64,000 bases of DNA. Source: Streptomyces formicae (lineage in GTDB: Bacteria > Actinomycetota > Actinomycetes > Streptomycetales > Streptomycetaceae). The position numbers were made by a program, and so were the translations under genes. The notes under the pieces were generated by a model. The model saw only the letters and a list, made by a program, of their open reading frames with translations. It did not search any database and had not been told where the DNA came from. The stretch is taken from contig NZ_CP071872.1 of assembly GCF_022647665.1 (NCBI RefSeq), positions 1,488,001-1,552,000 of the forward strand. Reading direction: 5' to 3'. Positions 24,763 to 33,659 of this stretch are shown one piece after another. Position 1 is the first letter of the stretch; every line of letters starts with the position of its first letter.

Positions 24763-27246
24763 TCAGCCGAGGGACAGCGCGTAGAAGGCACGGTCGCGCC
24801 ACACGACGGCGGTGCTTCCGGCGACGAGCGCCCGGTAGCCGGGGACCGCTGTCCGGCCGCCCGCGTCCTGGAACTTCCACAGCCGGGTGCCGTCCGCCGT
24901 GCTGAACGCCGTGACCTGCGTGGACTCAAGGACCAGCGCGGTACGGCCGCCCGCGGACAGCAGCACCCGCGACCGCTCCCCGGCGGCTGGGGCGGGGTCG
25001 CTGCCTGCCTCGGTCGACTGCGCCCAGCGGGCGGCGCCGGTCGCGGCGTCGAGCGCGTACAGCTGGTGGCCGGCGGTCGGCACATAGACCGTGCCGTCCC
25101 GGACCACGCCCTCGCCGGAGGCGCCGCCGGCCCGCCACAGCTGCGTGCCGCTGCGGGTGTCGTACGCGTACAGGCCGTCGGACGCCGCCGCGTACAGCGT
25201 TGTCGACGGGTCGCCGGAGACGGGGGCGTCCTGGAGGACCGTGCCGAAGTACCTGCTCCACAGGAGCTTTCCGCCCACCCGGTCGTACAGGGAGAACAGC
25301 GCGCGGCCCCTGTTCGCCTTCACCTGCTGCGGCGTCAGCGAGGCGCCGTCCTGCCGTACGAGGATCCCGTCGGGGCGGACGGCGACGCCCTGGTAGCGCG
25401 GGACGACGCCGGGGGCGCGGCCGCCCGGGACCTGGGCGCGCCACAGCTCCTTGCGGGCGGCGGTGTCGTACGCGAAGAGGTACGTCCCGGAGCCCGCGGT
25501 GCCGGTGAACCAGACGACCGGTCCTTCGGCGGCGGTCACGGCGCTCACGTGCGCGGGTGCGGCGATGCGGTGCAGGACGGAGCCGTCCTTCGGTGAAAGC
25601 CACACGAAATGCGTCACGCCGACGACGAACACGGCGTCGCCCGCGACGACGGGCCCGTGCGCGGACGCGGCGGCGGTCTGCGTCCACAGCCGTCGGCCGG
25701 TGCGCAGATCGACGCCGGTGCACTGCTTGGCGTCGCCCACGACGACCACTCGGTCGCGCCACGCGGCCGCCCGCAGGACCCCTTGTGCCGGGTGCCGGTA
25801 CGCCCACCGCGGTACGGGCGGCACGCCCGGCAGCGGTTTCGCGGCGGGCCGCGCCTTGGCCGGCGCGGCCGTCTCGCCCCCACCGCTCAGCGCAACGCCC
25901 AGGCCGCCCCCGACCACCAGCCCGACTGCCCCGGCCACGCCCGCAGTGACCACCACCCGCCGCTCGGCTCCGGCCCTGGCGGCCAGCACGGACGCGGTGA
26001 GCGGCGACTTGCCGCCGTCCTCGCCGCCGGCCGACGGCGCCACCGCCTCCCCCGCGGGCCGGCTCCGCGGGATGCCCAGTGCCGCGGTGGCCTTGTCGCG
26101 ACTGCGCCCGGCGGCGGCACCGAACGCCGGGGCGCCTGCGGGTGCCGCCGGGGCACGGGGTGGTGCGGGCGCGGGTGCGGGCGCGTCTTCGGCGACGGGG
26201 CCGGCGTCGGTGCGAAGCGCCAGGGTGGTGCGGCCGTGCCCTGCGGGCGGGGCCGGGGCCGGGGGCGTGGCAGTGGCCGTGACCGTGGCTGTGGCTGTGG
26301 GCCTGGGCGTGGGACGGTCCGGAAGGGCGTCGGCCTGCGGCCGGACGAGGTGCGAGACCGCGTCCGCACGGGCGGAGAGGGCCCTGAGCAGCGCGTCCGG
26401 GAGCCAGCCGTCCTTGGCCAGGGCAGCCGCGCCCTCCAGGGCCAGGGTGGCCGCCGCGGTGCCTGCCGTCGGGCGGGCGGCCGGGGACTTGGCCAGGCAG
26501 GAGGCCAGCAGGTCGCGCAAGCCCTCGGGGACGCCGTCCAGTTCGGGTTCCGCGTCGGCGATGGCCGGGCCGTCGGGGAACGGGTTCGTGCCCGTCGACG
26601 CGTACGCCAGCAGCAGGCCGAGGACGAAGACGTCGGACGCCGTGCCGGGCTTGTCGCCGGCGAGCTGCTCCGGCGTGAGGTAGCCGAGGCGCACGGACAG
26701 GCCGCCGCCCGGGGCCGCTTCGGCACTGGCCGCCGCGCCCAGCGCGCCGAAGGCCGCGAGCCGGGGACCGTCCGCGGCCAGCAGGACGGTCTCCGGGGCG
26801 AGGCCGTGCAGCACGGTGCCGGTGGCGTGGACGCGGGACAGGGTCTCGGCGAGGCCCGCGCCGAGTATCCGCACCGCGCGCTCGTGGAGGGGACCCGCGA
26901 GCGCGATCGCCTCGCCGAGCGTGACGGCGGGGACGTACGCGTGCGCGGTCCACGGCCCGGGGCCGTCCGTGCCCGTGCGGACGGGGGCGAGGACCCAGCC
27001 GCCGGCGAGCCGTTCCGCCGTGCGGGCCTCCGCCTCGAAGCGGCGCCGGAACGCCGGGAGCGCGGCGAGCTCCGCACGGGCGAGGGAGACGACGACGGCG
27101 GCGGTGTCGTCCGCGTCGTCGCCCCGGGCGACGTACTGGACCGTGCCGGCCGTCTCCCGGAAGCGTGCCAGCGCCGCGTACGGGCCGATACGGCGCGGGT
27201 CTTCGCCCCGCAGCGGCTCGGGCAGCGGCAGCGGCAGTGGCTCCAT
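24763..27246 (-). CDS. Ser/Thr pseudokinase with membrane segment and PQQ-type beta-propeller
   Basis: An 827-aa receptor-like protein. Kinase-like fold at about 20-275, but key residues are missing: the VAIK lysine position reads VVVSL (51-55), the HRDxKxxN loop reads HGLAPET (147-153) and DFG reads AFG (165-167). It is therefore probably catalytically dead. A Pro/Ala-rich linker (300-430) leads to one membrane segment at about 431-455, then an extracytoplasmic beta-propeller of about 370 aa with repeated PQQ-like blades (GRRLWTQ, KELWRAQ, KLLWSRYF, GTQLWRAGG, GAARWAQS, TRLWKFQD). Such propellers bind small ligands or proteins. It could act as a pseudokinase sensor signalling through partners. 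The gene is followed 32 bases upstream by a small conserved gene on the same strand. Confidence 0.85.
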   Translation of the reverse strand: MEPLPLPLPEPLRGEDPRRIGPYAALARFRETAGTVQYVARGDDADDTAAVVVSLARAELAALPAFRRRFEAEARTAERLAGGWVLAPVRTGTDGPGPWTAHAYVPAVTLGEAIALAGPLHERAVRILGAGLAETLSRVHATGTVLHGLAPETVLLAADGPRLAAFGALGAAASAEAAPGGGLSVRLGYLTPEQLAGDKPGTASDVFVLGLLLAYASTGTNPFPDGPAIADAEPELDGVPEGLRDLLASCLAKSPAARPTAGTAAATLALEGAAALAKDGWLPDALLRALSARADAVSHLVRPQADALPDRPTPRPTATATVTATATPPAPAPPAGHGRTTLALRTDAGPVAEDAPAPAPAPPRAPAAPAGAPAFGAAAGRSRDKATAALGIPRSRPAGEAVAPSAGGEDGGKSPLTASVLAARAGAERRVVVTAGVAGAVGLVVGGGLGVALSGGGETAAPAKARPAAKPLPGVPPVPRWAYRHPAQGVLRAAAWRDRVVVVGDAKQCTGVDLRTGRRLWTQTAAASAHGPVVAGDAVFVVGVTHFVWLSPKDGSVLHRIAAPAHVSAVTAAEGPVVWFTGTAGSGTYLFAYDTAARKELWRAQVPGGRAPGVVPRYQGVAVRPDGILVRQDGASLTPQQVKANRGRALFSLYDRVGGKLLWSRYFGTVLQDAPVSGDPSTTLYAAASDGLYAYDTRSGTQLWRAGGASGEGVVRDGTVYVPTAGHQLYALDAATGAARWAQSTEAGSDPAPAAGERSRVLLSAGGRTALVLESTQVTAFSTADGTRLWKFQDAGGRTAVPGYRALVAGSTAVVWRDRAFYALSLG

Positions 27247-27278
27247 CGGCGAGTCCCCCTCGTACGGTCGCCTTGATC

Positions 27279-27554
27279 CTATTCGGCCCGCTTCGGCTTC
27301 GACCAGGGCCAGTTGAGCCTCCGGCGCTCGCGCCCGGCCGGCGCGTACTCGTACTTCCAGCCGCGCGGCAGCCCGAGCCGCTTGGTGTGGCCCGAGGGGA
27401 CGCGGCGGTACGCGTACACGGTGGGCGGGCCGCCGGCGTCGTCCGGCACCGGAACCTCGTACCAGAGCGGGGGGTTGCCGGTGGGGCCGACGAGAACGGG
27501 CAGGACCCGCCCGTCCAGGGGGCCGCCGACGAAGGGGGTGTTCTCGCTTCTCAC
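27279..27554 (-). CDS. Small conserved actinobacterial protein, unknown function
   Basis: A 91-aa protein with no signal or membrane segment. It begins [20 protein letters not shown], has a VYAYRRVP beta-like segment in the middle and a basic end ([18 protein letters not shown]). The N-terminal [11 protein letters not shown] pattern is common in short actinobacterial and phage-related proteins, but I know no function for it. It sits between the TetR gene and the pseudokinase, all minus strand. Confidence 0.65.
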   Translation of the reverse strand: MRSENTPFVGGPLDGRVLPVLVGPTGNPPLWYEVPVPDDAGGPPTVYAYRRVPSGHTKRLGLPRGWKYEYAPAGRERRRLNWPWSKPKRAE

Positions 27555-27564
27555 GCGCCCAGTC

Positions 27565-28296
27565 TCACAGGAGGCGGCCCGCGTCGCCCACGACGGGGAG
27601 CACGCGCCGCAGCAGCACCGCGACCGGGCCCGACGCGCTCTCCAGCGCGAGCAGCTTCCTGACGACGCCCGCGGTCTCCTCGTCGGACGCCGCCGTCGCG
27701 ATCAGCAGGCCGATGAGGTGGTCGACGAGCCACTCCCGCAGCTCCGGGGCCGGAGGCCGTTTCTCCTCGTCCAGCCAGATCAGCGAGGCCGCCTCGACCG
27801 CGGCGATCCATGTGCGCACCATCATCCGCAGCCGCGCGCCCGCCTCCGGGACCCCGAGGTGGACCAGAATCTGCTCGGCGGCGGCGCGCCGCACCTCGTC
27901 GACGATCGCGGTGGTGCGGGACGTCTCGGCGACGCTCCCGCCGCGCAGCAGCGCGCTGAACCCGGCGTCGTGCTCGTCGACGAAGACGAGGTAGCGGTCC
28001 AGCACCCGGCCGAGCCGTTCGGTGGGCGGCCCGGTGGTCGGCTCCGCGAAGCACAGCACGATCGCGTCGGCGGAACTGCGCAGGGCCGCCTCGTACAACT
28101 GCTGCTTCCCGCCAGGGAAGTAGCGGTAGACCAGCGGCCGGGAGACCCCGGCGGCCTCGGCGACGTCGTCGAGCGACACGTCCTCGGGCGCGCGGTGGGC
28201 GAACAGCGTGAGAGCGGCGCGGAGCAGCTGGCTGCGCCGCTCCTCGACGCTGAGGCGCCGGTACGCACGGTTCGCCGCGGGAGCAGTCGGGGTCAT
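27565..28296 (-). CDS. TetR-family transcriptional regulator
   Basis: A 243-aa regulator. DNA-binding domain at about 15-65: [53 protein letters not shown] with the TetR HTH. The C-terminal ligand domain is Ala/Leu-rich and unspecific. ATG 28296 is the start; the open frame continues to 28602 only because the 93-base tandem repeat upstream lacks stops. The neighbours upstream are diiron enzymes, so it may control the AurF-like gene, but no operator was identified with confidence. Confidence 0.9.
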   Translation of the reverse strand: MTPTAPAANRAYRRLSVEERRSQLLRAALTLFAHRAPEDVSLDDVAEAAGVSRPLVYRYFPGGKQQLYEAALRSSADAIVLCFAEPTTGPPTERLGRVLDRYLVFVDEHDAGFSALLRGGSVAETSRTTAIVDEVRRAAAEQILVHLGVPEAGARLRMMVRTWIAAVEAASLIWLDEEKRPPAPELREWLVDHLIGLLIATAASDEETAGVVRKLLALESASGPVAVLLRRVLPVVGDAGRLL

Positions 28297-28380
28297 ACGG
28301 GCAGCGTAACCGCCGCGGTCGCGCCCCGGCCCCGGGAAGCCGCGGGGGCGGCCGGCACCGCGGGGCGGGCCCGGGAGCCC

Positions 28381-28577
28381 GTCGTCGGTCAGGCCGGCAG
28401 GCCGGAGCTCTGCCACGGTCTGCGCCCCGCTTCCCGCAGGCTGTTTCGGTGTGCGGCTGCGCCGCGTGGCGATGTCGTCGGTCAGGCCGGCAGGCCCGAG
28501 CTCTGCCACGGTCTGCGCCCCGCTTCCCGCAGGCTGTTTCGGTGTGCGGCTGCGCCGCGTGGCGATGTCGTCGGTCA
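28381..28577. repeat. 93-bp tandem duplication at the 3' end of the AurF-like gene
   Basis: Units start at 28381, 28474 and 28567 (each GTCGTCGGTCAGG...). Units one and two are nearly identical over 93 bases; unit three is the original, the final codons and stop of the AurF-like gene, and diverges after about 50 bases. The period is 31 codons. The duplication fills most of the 278-base gap between the TetR and AurF-like genes, which has no other feature. Confidence 0.9.
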
Positions 28578-29510
28578 GGCCAGCAGGCCCGAGCTCTTCC
28601 ACAGCCTGCGCCCCGCGCCCCGCAGCACGCCGATGTCGTCGAGGAAGTCGGTGAGCCGCTTCGCGCCCGTCTGCATCACCTCGCGGCGGTGGCCGCTCGC
28701 CTTCACCTGGGCGACCGCTTCCCGCCGGTCCAGGCCGACGCTCTCGTACACCTTCGGGCTGACGAAGCAGACGGAGAAGACCCGCGCCGCCTCGCCGCAG
28801 CTGAGCCGCGTGAACTCCTGCTCCCAGCGCGGTGCGGTGACCATCTGGCGGCGCAGCTCCTCGCGGGCGTACCGCACGTGCCGCGCCTCCTCGACCACAT
28901 GGATCCGCGTCACACCCCGCACGAGGGTCTGGACCCGCTCGTCCGGGAAGGTCAGGCGCTGCATCCAGTCGAGGACCTCCTCACCGAGCAGCGTCGCCGC
29001 GAACGAGCCCGGTGTGGTCGAGACTGTCTTCAGGACGCGCGCCAGGTTGTGGTAGAAGCGCGGCACCGGGTAGGCCGGGGCGCCGCCCTTCTGGATCAGC
29101 CTCGCGAACATCATCGAGTGCCGGCACTCGTCCGCGATCTCGGTCAGCGCGTACCGCACATGACTGCTCGTCACGGACTTGTCGTAGATATGCCGCACCA
29201 GCAGCTGCATCAGGATGATCTCGAACCAGATGCCGAGTGACGCCAGCGACGCCGCCTCGTGGCGCGCCAGGTCCATCCGCTGCTCCTCGGACATCCGCTT
29301 CCACAGCGGAGTGTCGTAGAGGGTCACCAGCTCGGGCGGCCAGAACCACTTGCCGTCCTCGAACGGGGCCTCCCAGTCGAGCTCCTTGTCGGGGTCGAAG
29401 GAGTGCTTCGCCGAGGACTCGAGCAGGCGCTGGGCGACCTGTTCGCGGTCCCGGAGCGGGCCGAGGGCATCGCGGAGGAGGGTGAGATCGCGTTCGGTCA
29501 CAGTCGTCAT
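28575..29510 (-). CDS. AurF-like diiron oxygenase
   Basis: A 311-aa ferritin-fold protein of the p-aminobenzoate N-oxygenase (AurF) group, with carboxylate/histidine iron ligands in helices: EIADECRHSMMF at about 121-132 and HVVEEARHVRYAREE at about 203-217. Enzymes of this group oxidise amines to hydroxylamines or nitro groups, or hydroxylate carbon; the substrate here is unknown. ATG 29510. It is divergent from a second diiron gene 136 bases away, and the two may form one redox system. Its last codons were copied twice into the downstream gap. Confidence 0.82.
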   Translation of the reverse strand: MTTVTERDLTLLRDALGPLRDREQVAQRLLESSAKHSFDPDKELDWEAPFEDGKWFWPPELVTLYDTPLWKRMSEEQRMDLARHEAASLASLGIWFEIILMQLLVRHIYDKSVTSSHVRYALTEIADECRHSMMFARLIQKGGAPAYPVPRFYHNLARVLKTVSTTPGSFAATLLGEEVLDWMQRLTFPDERVQTLVRGVTRIHVVEEARHVRYAREELRRQMVTAPRWEQEFTRLSCGEAARVFSVCFVSPKVYESVGLDRREAVAQVKASGHRREVMQTGAKRLTDFLDDIGVLRGAGRRLWKSSGLLA

Positions 29511-29646
29511 GCACTTATGAGACTGCCCGTCAGTAAGCCCGTCAATCCCTTGCGCGGCACTTGTTGACTACTCGTCTACCAACGTGTGAGCCTGCCAACA
29601 GACCGTCAGTTCGTCCGTCCGTCCGTGCGAGGCGAGGGAGCCGCTC

Positions 29647-30771
29647 GTGTCGACGTATGACCACTACACCAGCCCGCCCGAGGAACACGTCTGGTCCGTC
29701 CCGGCCTCCGGTGCGGCCCGCTTCAACTGGGAGGCCATGTTTGTCGGCCAGAAGAACGGCGCCGGGCGCGACCGCCTCCTCGCCCTCTACCAGAAGGGCA
29801 AGGACAAGCAGTGGGACGGCGCCAAGCGGATCGACTGGGAGCTGGAGGTCGACCCGTACGACCCGCTCGGCACCCCGGACGAGGCGATCGTGCTGCACGG
29901 CACCCGGCACTGGCCGAAGCTGACCGAGAAGGACAAGGGCGAGCTGCGGCGGAGCTACACCGCCTGGCAGTTCAGCCAGTTCCTGCACGGCGAGCAGGGG
30001 GCGATGGTGTGCGCGGCGCGGATCGTCGAGTCCGTGCCCGACCTCGACGCGAAGTTCTACTCCGCGACGCAGACCATGGACGAGGCGCGGCACGCCGAGA
30101 TCTACGGACGCTTCCTGCACGAGAAGATCGGCCTGCTCTACCCGGTCGACGACAACCTCCAGGGCCTCCTCGGCGACACCCTGCGCGACTCGCGCTGGGA
30201 CATGCCCTACCTCGGCATGCAGGTGCTCATCGAGGGCCTCGCGCTCGCCGCGTTCGGCATGATCCGCGACACCACCGACAAGCCGCTGCCCAAGCAGATC
30301 CTGGCGTACGTCATGCAGGACGAGGCCCGGCACGTCGCCTTCGGGCGGATGGCGCTGCGCGACTACTACAAGCAGCTGACGGACGCGGAGCTGCGCGAGC
30401 GCGAGGAGTTCGTCATCGAGGGCTGCTACCTGATGCGCGACCGGATCCGCGGGATCGAGGTGCTGGAGGACTTCGGCATCCCCCGCAAGGAGGCCGAGGA
30501 GTACACCGAGCAGTCCGAGTTCCTGCACCTCTTCAGGAAGCTGCTCTTCAGCCGGATCGTGCCGTGCGTCAAGGACATCGGCCTGTGGGGCGAGCGGCTC
30601 CAGAGGGCCTATGTCGACATGGGCGTCTTCGATCTCGGCGACTCCAACCTCGACCTGCTGATGAGCCAGGACGAGGAACTCGCGGACCGGCTGGACCGCG
30701 AACGCTTCGCCGCGGAGGAGGCCGAGCGCGCGGCCGAGGTCCGGCAGACGATCGCGGAGGGCGGGGCCTGA
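29647..30771 (+). CDS. Ferritin-like diiron protein (R2-like)
   Basis: A 374-aa all-helical protein. Iron-ligand helices are clear: FLHGEQGAM near residue 114, TMDEARHAEIYGRF near 145, LIEGLALAAF near 196 and MQDEARHVAFGRM near 225; the pair of ExxRH motifs is diagnostic of R2-like carboxylate diiron proteins. Function could be oxygenase or oxidase. GTG 29647 start. Divergent from the AurF-like gene and tail-to-tail with the PBP gene one base away. The shared 136-base promoter region contains two CCCGTCA repeats near 29530 but no operator I can prove. Confidence 0.82.
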   Translation: MSTYDHYTSPPEEHVWSVPASGAARFNWEAMFVGQKNGAGRDRLLALYQKGKDKQWDGAKRIDWELEVDPYDPLGTPDEAIVLHGTRHWPKLTEKDKGELRRSYTAWQFSQFLHGEQGAMVCAARIVESVPDLDAKFYSATQTMDEARHAEIYGRFLHEKIGLLYPVDDNLQGLLGDTLRDSRWDMPYLGMQVLIEGLALAAFGMIRDTTDKPLPKQILAYVMQDEARHVAFGRMALRDYYKQLTDAELREREEFVIEGCYLMRDRIRGIEVLEDFGIPRKEAEEYTEQSEFLHLFRKLLFSRIVPCVKDIGLWGERLQRAYVDMGVFDLGDSNLDLLMSQDEELADRLDRERFAAEEAERAAEVRQTIAEGGA

Positions 30772-30772
30772 C

Positions 30773-32236
30773 TCACCGCGCACCCCGCAGCGCCGCCTGC
30801 ATCATCGCGCGGGCGATGGGGGCCGCGTCGCCACCGCCGCTGATTTCGGCGCGGTCCGCCTCCGCGTCCTCGACGACCACCGCGACCGCCACCGCGGGGC
30901 GGCTGGCCTTGGGGTGCTGGGCCCACGCGATGAACCAGGCATAGGGCGTGCCCGCGTTGCCGAGGCCGTGCTGGGCCGTGCCCGTCTTGCCGCCGACCAC
31001 CGCGCCCTTGATCGCCGCGCTCGACCCGGTGCCCTTCTCGACCGCCCCGACCATCAGCCGCCGCAGCTCCAGCGCCGTCGCCGGGTTCATCGCCCGCTGG
31101 TAGGTGCGGCGGGGCGTCGTGCGCACCGTGTCGCCGCCCCGGGTCGTGGTCCGGTCGACCAGGTACGGGTAGGCCAGCTCCCCGCCGTTGGCGACGGCCG
31201 CCGCGACCAGCGCCATCTGGAGCGGCGTCGCCGTCGTGTCGAACTGGCCGATCGACGACAGCGCCAGCTGGTCCACGCTCATGCGCCGGTCGAAGTTGGA
31301 GACGGCGACCCGGGACGGGATCCTCAGCCCGCGGTCGTTGAAGCCGAACCTGCCCACCGCGTCCAGCATCCTCTCCAGACCCACCTTCACTCCGAGGTTG
31401 GCCATCACCGTGTTGCAGGACCACTGGATCGCGTACGCCAGCGACGCCTTCTTGCAGCCCTTCACCGGGTTGGGCAGCTTCGTCCGCGTGGTGGGCAGGA
31501 CGTACGGGTCGGGCGTGTCGGTCCGGGCGTCGGGGTCGGTGACGACCCGCGCGTCCAGCGCCGCCGCCGCCGTCACGATCTTGAAGGCGGAGCCGGGCGG
31601 ATAGGTCTGCCGGATCGCCCGGTTGAGCATCGGCTGGTGCACGGCCCCGTTGAGCCGCTGCCACTGCGACATCACCTCCGCGCTGTTCCCGGAGAGCACC
31701 CCCGGGTCGTACGACGGGCTGCTGACCAGCGCCAGGATCCGGCCGGTCGACGGGTCGAGCGCGACGACGGCACCCCGCCGCCCGGCGAGGCCGTCGTAGG
31801 CGATCCCCTGGAGAATGGGCTCGATGGTGGTGACGACGGTGCCGCCGGGCCGGCGCGAGCGGTTGAAGTCGTTCCAGAGGGGGAGCGGGGCGAGCAGTGG
31901 GTCCGTGCCGGTCAGCACCCCGTCCTCGGCGTACTCCAGCAGCGTGTCGCCGTAGAGCTGGGAGGAGTAGCCGGTGACGGGCGCGTAGAGCGGGCCGTCG
32001 TGGTACGTGCGCTCGTAGCGGAGCTGCTGCCGGGTGTCCTTGGAGCCGGTGACCGGCCGGCCGCCGACGACGATGTTGCCGCGCGGGGCCGCGTAACGGG
32101 CGATGAGAGGGCGCCGGTTGGCCTGGTTCGCGTTGAGCTCGTCGGCGTCGATGACCTGCACGCGTACGGCGTTGACCAGCAGCGCGGCCAGCAGGACCAG
32201 GCAGATGGCGGCGGCGCGCCGCATGTAGCGGGTCAT
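30773..32236 (-). CDS. pbpA: Penicillin-binding protein, class B transpeptidase (PbpA-like)
   Basis: A 487-aa D,D-transpeptidase that crosslinks peptidoglycan outside the membrane. One N-terminal membrane anchor at about 8-25. The three active-site motifs are present: SAFK at 216-219 (nucleophile Ser216), SCN at 273-275 and KTG at 417-419. The short non-catalytic domain and size match actinobacterial PbpA. It overlaps by four bases the FtsW/RodA-type gene upstream, which supplies the glycosyltransferase partner; this PBP/SEDS pair is a conserved actinomycete arrangement involved in cell elongation or division. Confidence 0.92.
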   Translation of the reverse strand: MTRYMRRAAAICLVLLAALLVNAVRVQVIDADELNANQANRRPLIARYAAPRGNIVVGGRPVTGSKDTRQQLRYERTYHDGPLYAPVTGYSSQLYGDTLLEYAEDGVLTGTDPLLAPLPLWNDFNRSRRPGGTVVTTIEPILQGIAYDGLAGRRGAVVALDPSTGRILALVSSPSYDPGVLSGNSAEVMSQWQRLNGAVHQPMLNRAIRQTYPPGSAFKIVTAAAALDARVVTDPDARTDTPDPYVLPTTRTKLPNPVKGCKKASLAYAIQWSCNTVMANLGVKVGLERMLDAVGRFGFNDRGLRIPSRVAVSNFDRRMSVDQLALSSIGQFDTTATPLQMALVAAAVANGGELAYPYLVDRTTTRGGDTVRTTPRRTYQRAMNPATALELRRLMVGAVEKGTGSSAAIKGAVVGGKTGTAQHGLGNAGTPYAWFIAWAQHPKASRPAVAVAVVVEDAEADRAEISGGGDAAPIARAMMQAALRGAR

Positions 32237-33633
32237 CGGCCGTCCCCGTCCGCCGGTGCCACGACCAGGGCGGGCGGCGCCGGCAGTTCCGCCGCCATCG
32301 GATCGGGGTCAGGTGCCCGGGCCGAGTCGCTGAGTCGGATGAGCAGCGCCACGATGATCCAGTTGGTGACGACCGACGAACCGCCCTGCGCGAGGAACGG
32401 CATCGCCATGCCGGTGAGCGGGATCAGCCCGGTCACCCCGCCCGCGATGACGAAGACCTGGACGGCGACGATGGCGGCGAGACCGACGGCCAGGAGCCTG
32501 CCGAAGGTGTCCCGCAGGGCGAGGCCCGCCTGGTAGCCGCGGGCCACCAGCAGCCCGTAGAGCAGGAACAGCGCGGTCAGTCCGGCCAGTCCCAGCTCCT
32601 CGCCCGCGGTGGCCAGGATGAAGTCGGACTTGGCGGCGAAGCCGATCAGGATGGAGTGCCCGGCGCCGAGGCCGGTCCCCTGGATCCCGCCGGCGGCGAA
32701 CGAGAACAGCGCCTGGGCGAGCTGTCCGGGCCCCTCGCCCGCCTCGATGGAGGCGAACGGCTCGCGCCAGACTTCGACCCGGCCGTGCACATGCGGTTCG
32801 AGGGTGCCGACGGCGAGCGCGCCGACGGCGGCGAGCAGCAGCCCGACGGCGATCCAGCCGGTCCGTCCCGTCGCCACGTACAGCATGATCACGAAGAGGC
32901 CGAAGAAGAGCAGCGAGGTGCCGAGGTCCCGTTCGAGGACCAGGACCGCGACGCTGAGCAGCCAGATCGTGACGATGGGGCCGAGGACCCGCCCGGTCGG
33001 GAACTGGAACTTCCAGATCCGCCGGCCCGTGTAGGCGAGCGCACCCTGGTTGGCGGCGAGATACGCGGCGAAGAACACCGCGAGCAGGATCTTGGCGAAC
33101 TCGCCCGGCTGGAAGGAGAATCCGCCGATCCGGATCCAGATGCGGGCTCCGTTCACGGCGGGGAAGAAGATCGGCACGATCATCAGGGCGAGGGCGGCGG
33201 CGACCGAGATGTAGGCGTACCGCTGGAGCAGCCGGTGGTCACGGAGCAGGGCCACGGCCGCGATGAAGAGCGCGACGCCGAGCGTGGACCAGACGAGCTG
33301 GGCGGGGGCGGCCCGGTCGCCGGGCGTCTCCAGGTCGAGCCGGTAGATCAGCACCAGGCCGAGGCCGTTGAGCAGGACCGCGATCGGGAGCAGGAGGGGA
33401 TCGGCGTACGGGGCGCGCAGCCGTACGGCGAGATGCGCGAGCAGGGCGAGCAGACCGAGGCCCGCGCCGTAGGCGACCGCGTCGGGCGGCAGTGCGCGGT
33501 CGTGGGTGAGGCCGACGGCGGCGTAGCCGTAGACGGAGATGAGGACGGCGCAGACGAGGAGCGAGAGCTCGACCCCGCGCCGTGCCTGCGGGCGAAGTGC
33601 GGGCGGAGGAGCGTCCGCTGCCGTTGCGGTCAT
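32233..33633 (-). CDS. SEDS-family peptidoglycan glycosyltransferase (FtsW/RodA/SpoVE)
   Basis: A 466-aa integral membrane protein with about ten to twelve transmembrane helices. SEDS signatures include NGLGLVLIYRLD, FQPGEFAKILLAVF at about 170-183, the loop VLVLERDLGTSLLFFGLF, FAAKSDFILATAGEELGLAG and GLIPLTGMAMPFLAQGGSSV near the end. SEDS proteins polymerise lipid II into glycan strands and work with a class B PBP; the partner overlaps downstream. ATG 33633 is preferred over TTG 33642. Whether it is the division or elongation type cannot be decided here. Confidence 0.93.
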   Translation of the reverse strand: MTATAADAPPPALRPQARRGVELSLLVCAVLISVYGYAAVGLTHDRALPPDAVAYGAGLGLLALLAHLAVRLRAPYADPLLLPIAVLLNGLGLVLIYRLDLETPGDRAAPAQLVWSTLGVALFIAAVALLRDHRLLQRYAYISVAAALALMIVPIFFPAVNGARIWIRIGGFSFQPGEFAKILLAVFFAAYLAANQGALAYTGRRIWKFQFPTGRVLGPIVTIWLLSVAVLVLERDLGTSLLFFGLFVIMLYVATGRTGWIAVGLLLAAVGALAVGTLEPHVHGRVEVWREPFASIEAGEGPGQLAQALFSFAAGGIQGTGLGAGHSILIGFAAKSDFILATAGEELGLAGLTALFLLYGLLVARGYQAGLALRDTFGRLLAVGLAAIVAVQVFVIAGGVTGLIPLTGMAMPFLAQGGSSVVTNWIIVALLIRLSDSARAPDPDPMAAELPAPPALVVAPADGDGR

Positions 33634-33659
33634 GCCACGCAACGTAGCAAGCAGGGCCG

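Noticed and set aside
28381..28577. CRISPR-like array
   Set aside because: Units are 93-base head-to-tail duplications with no short repeat/unique spacer structure, and no cas genes.
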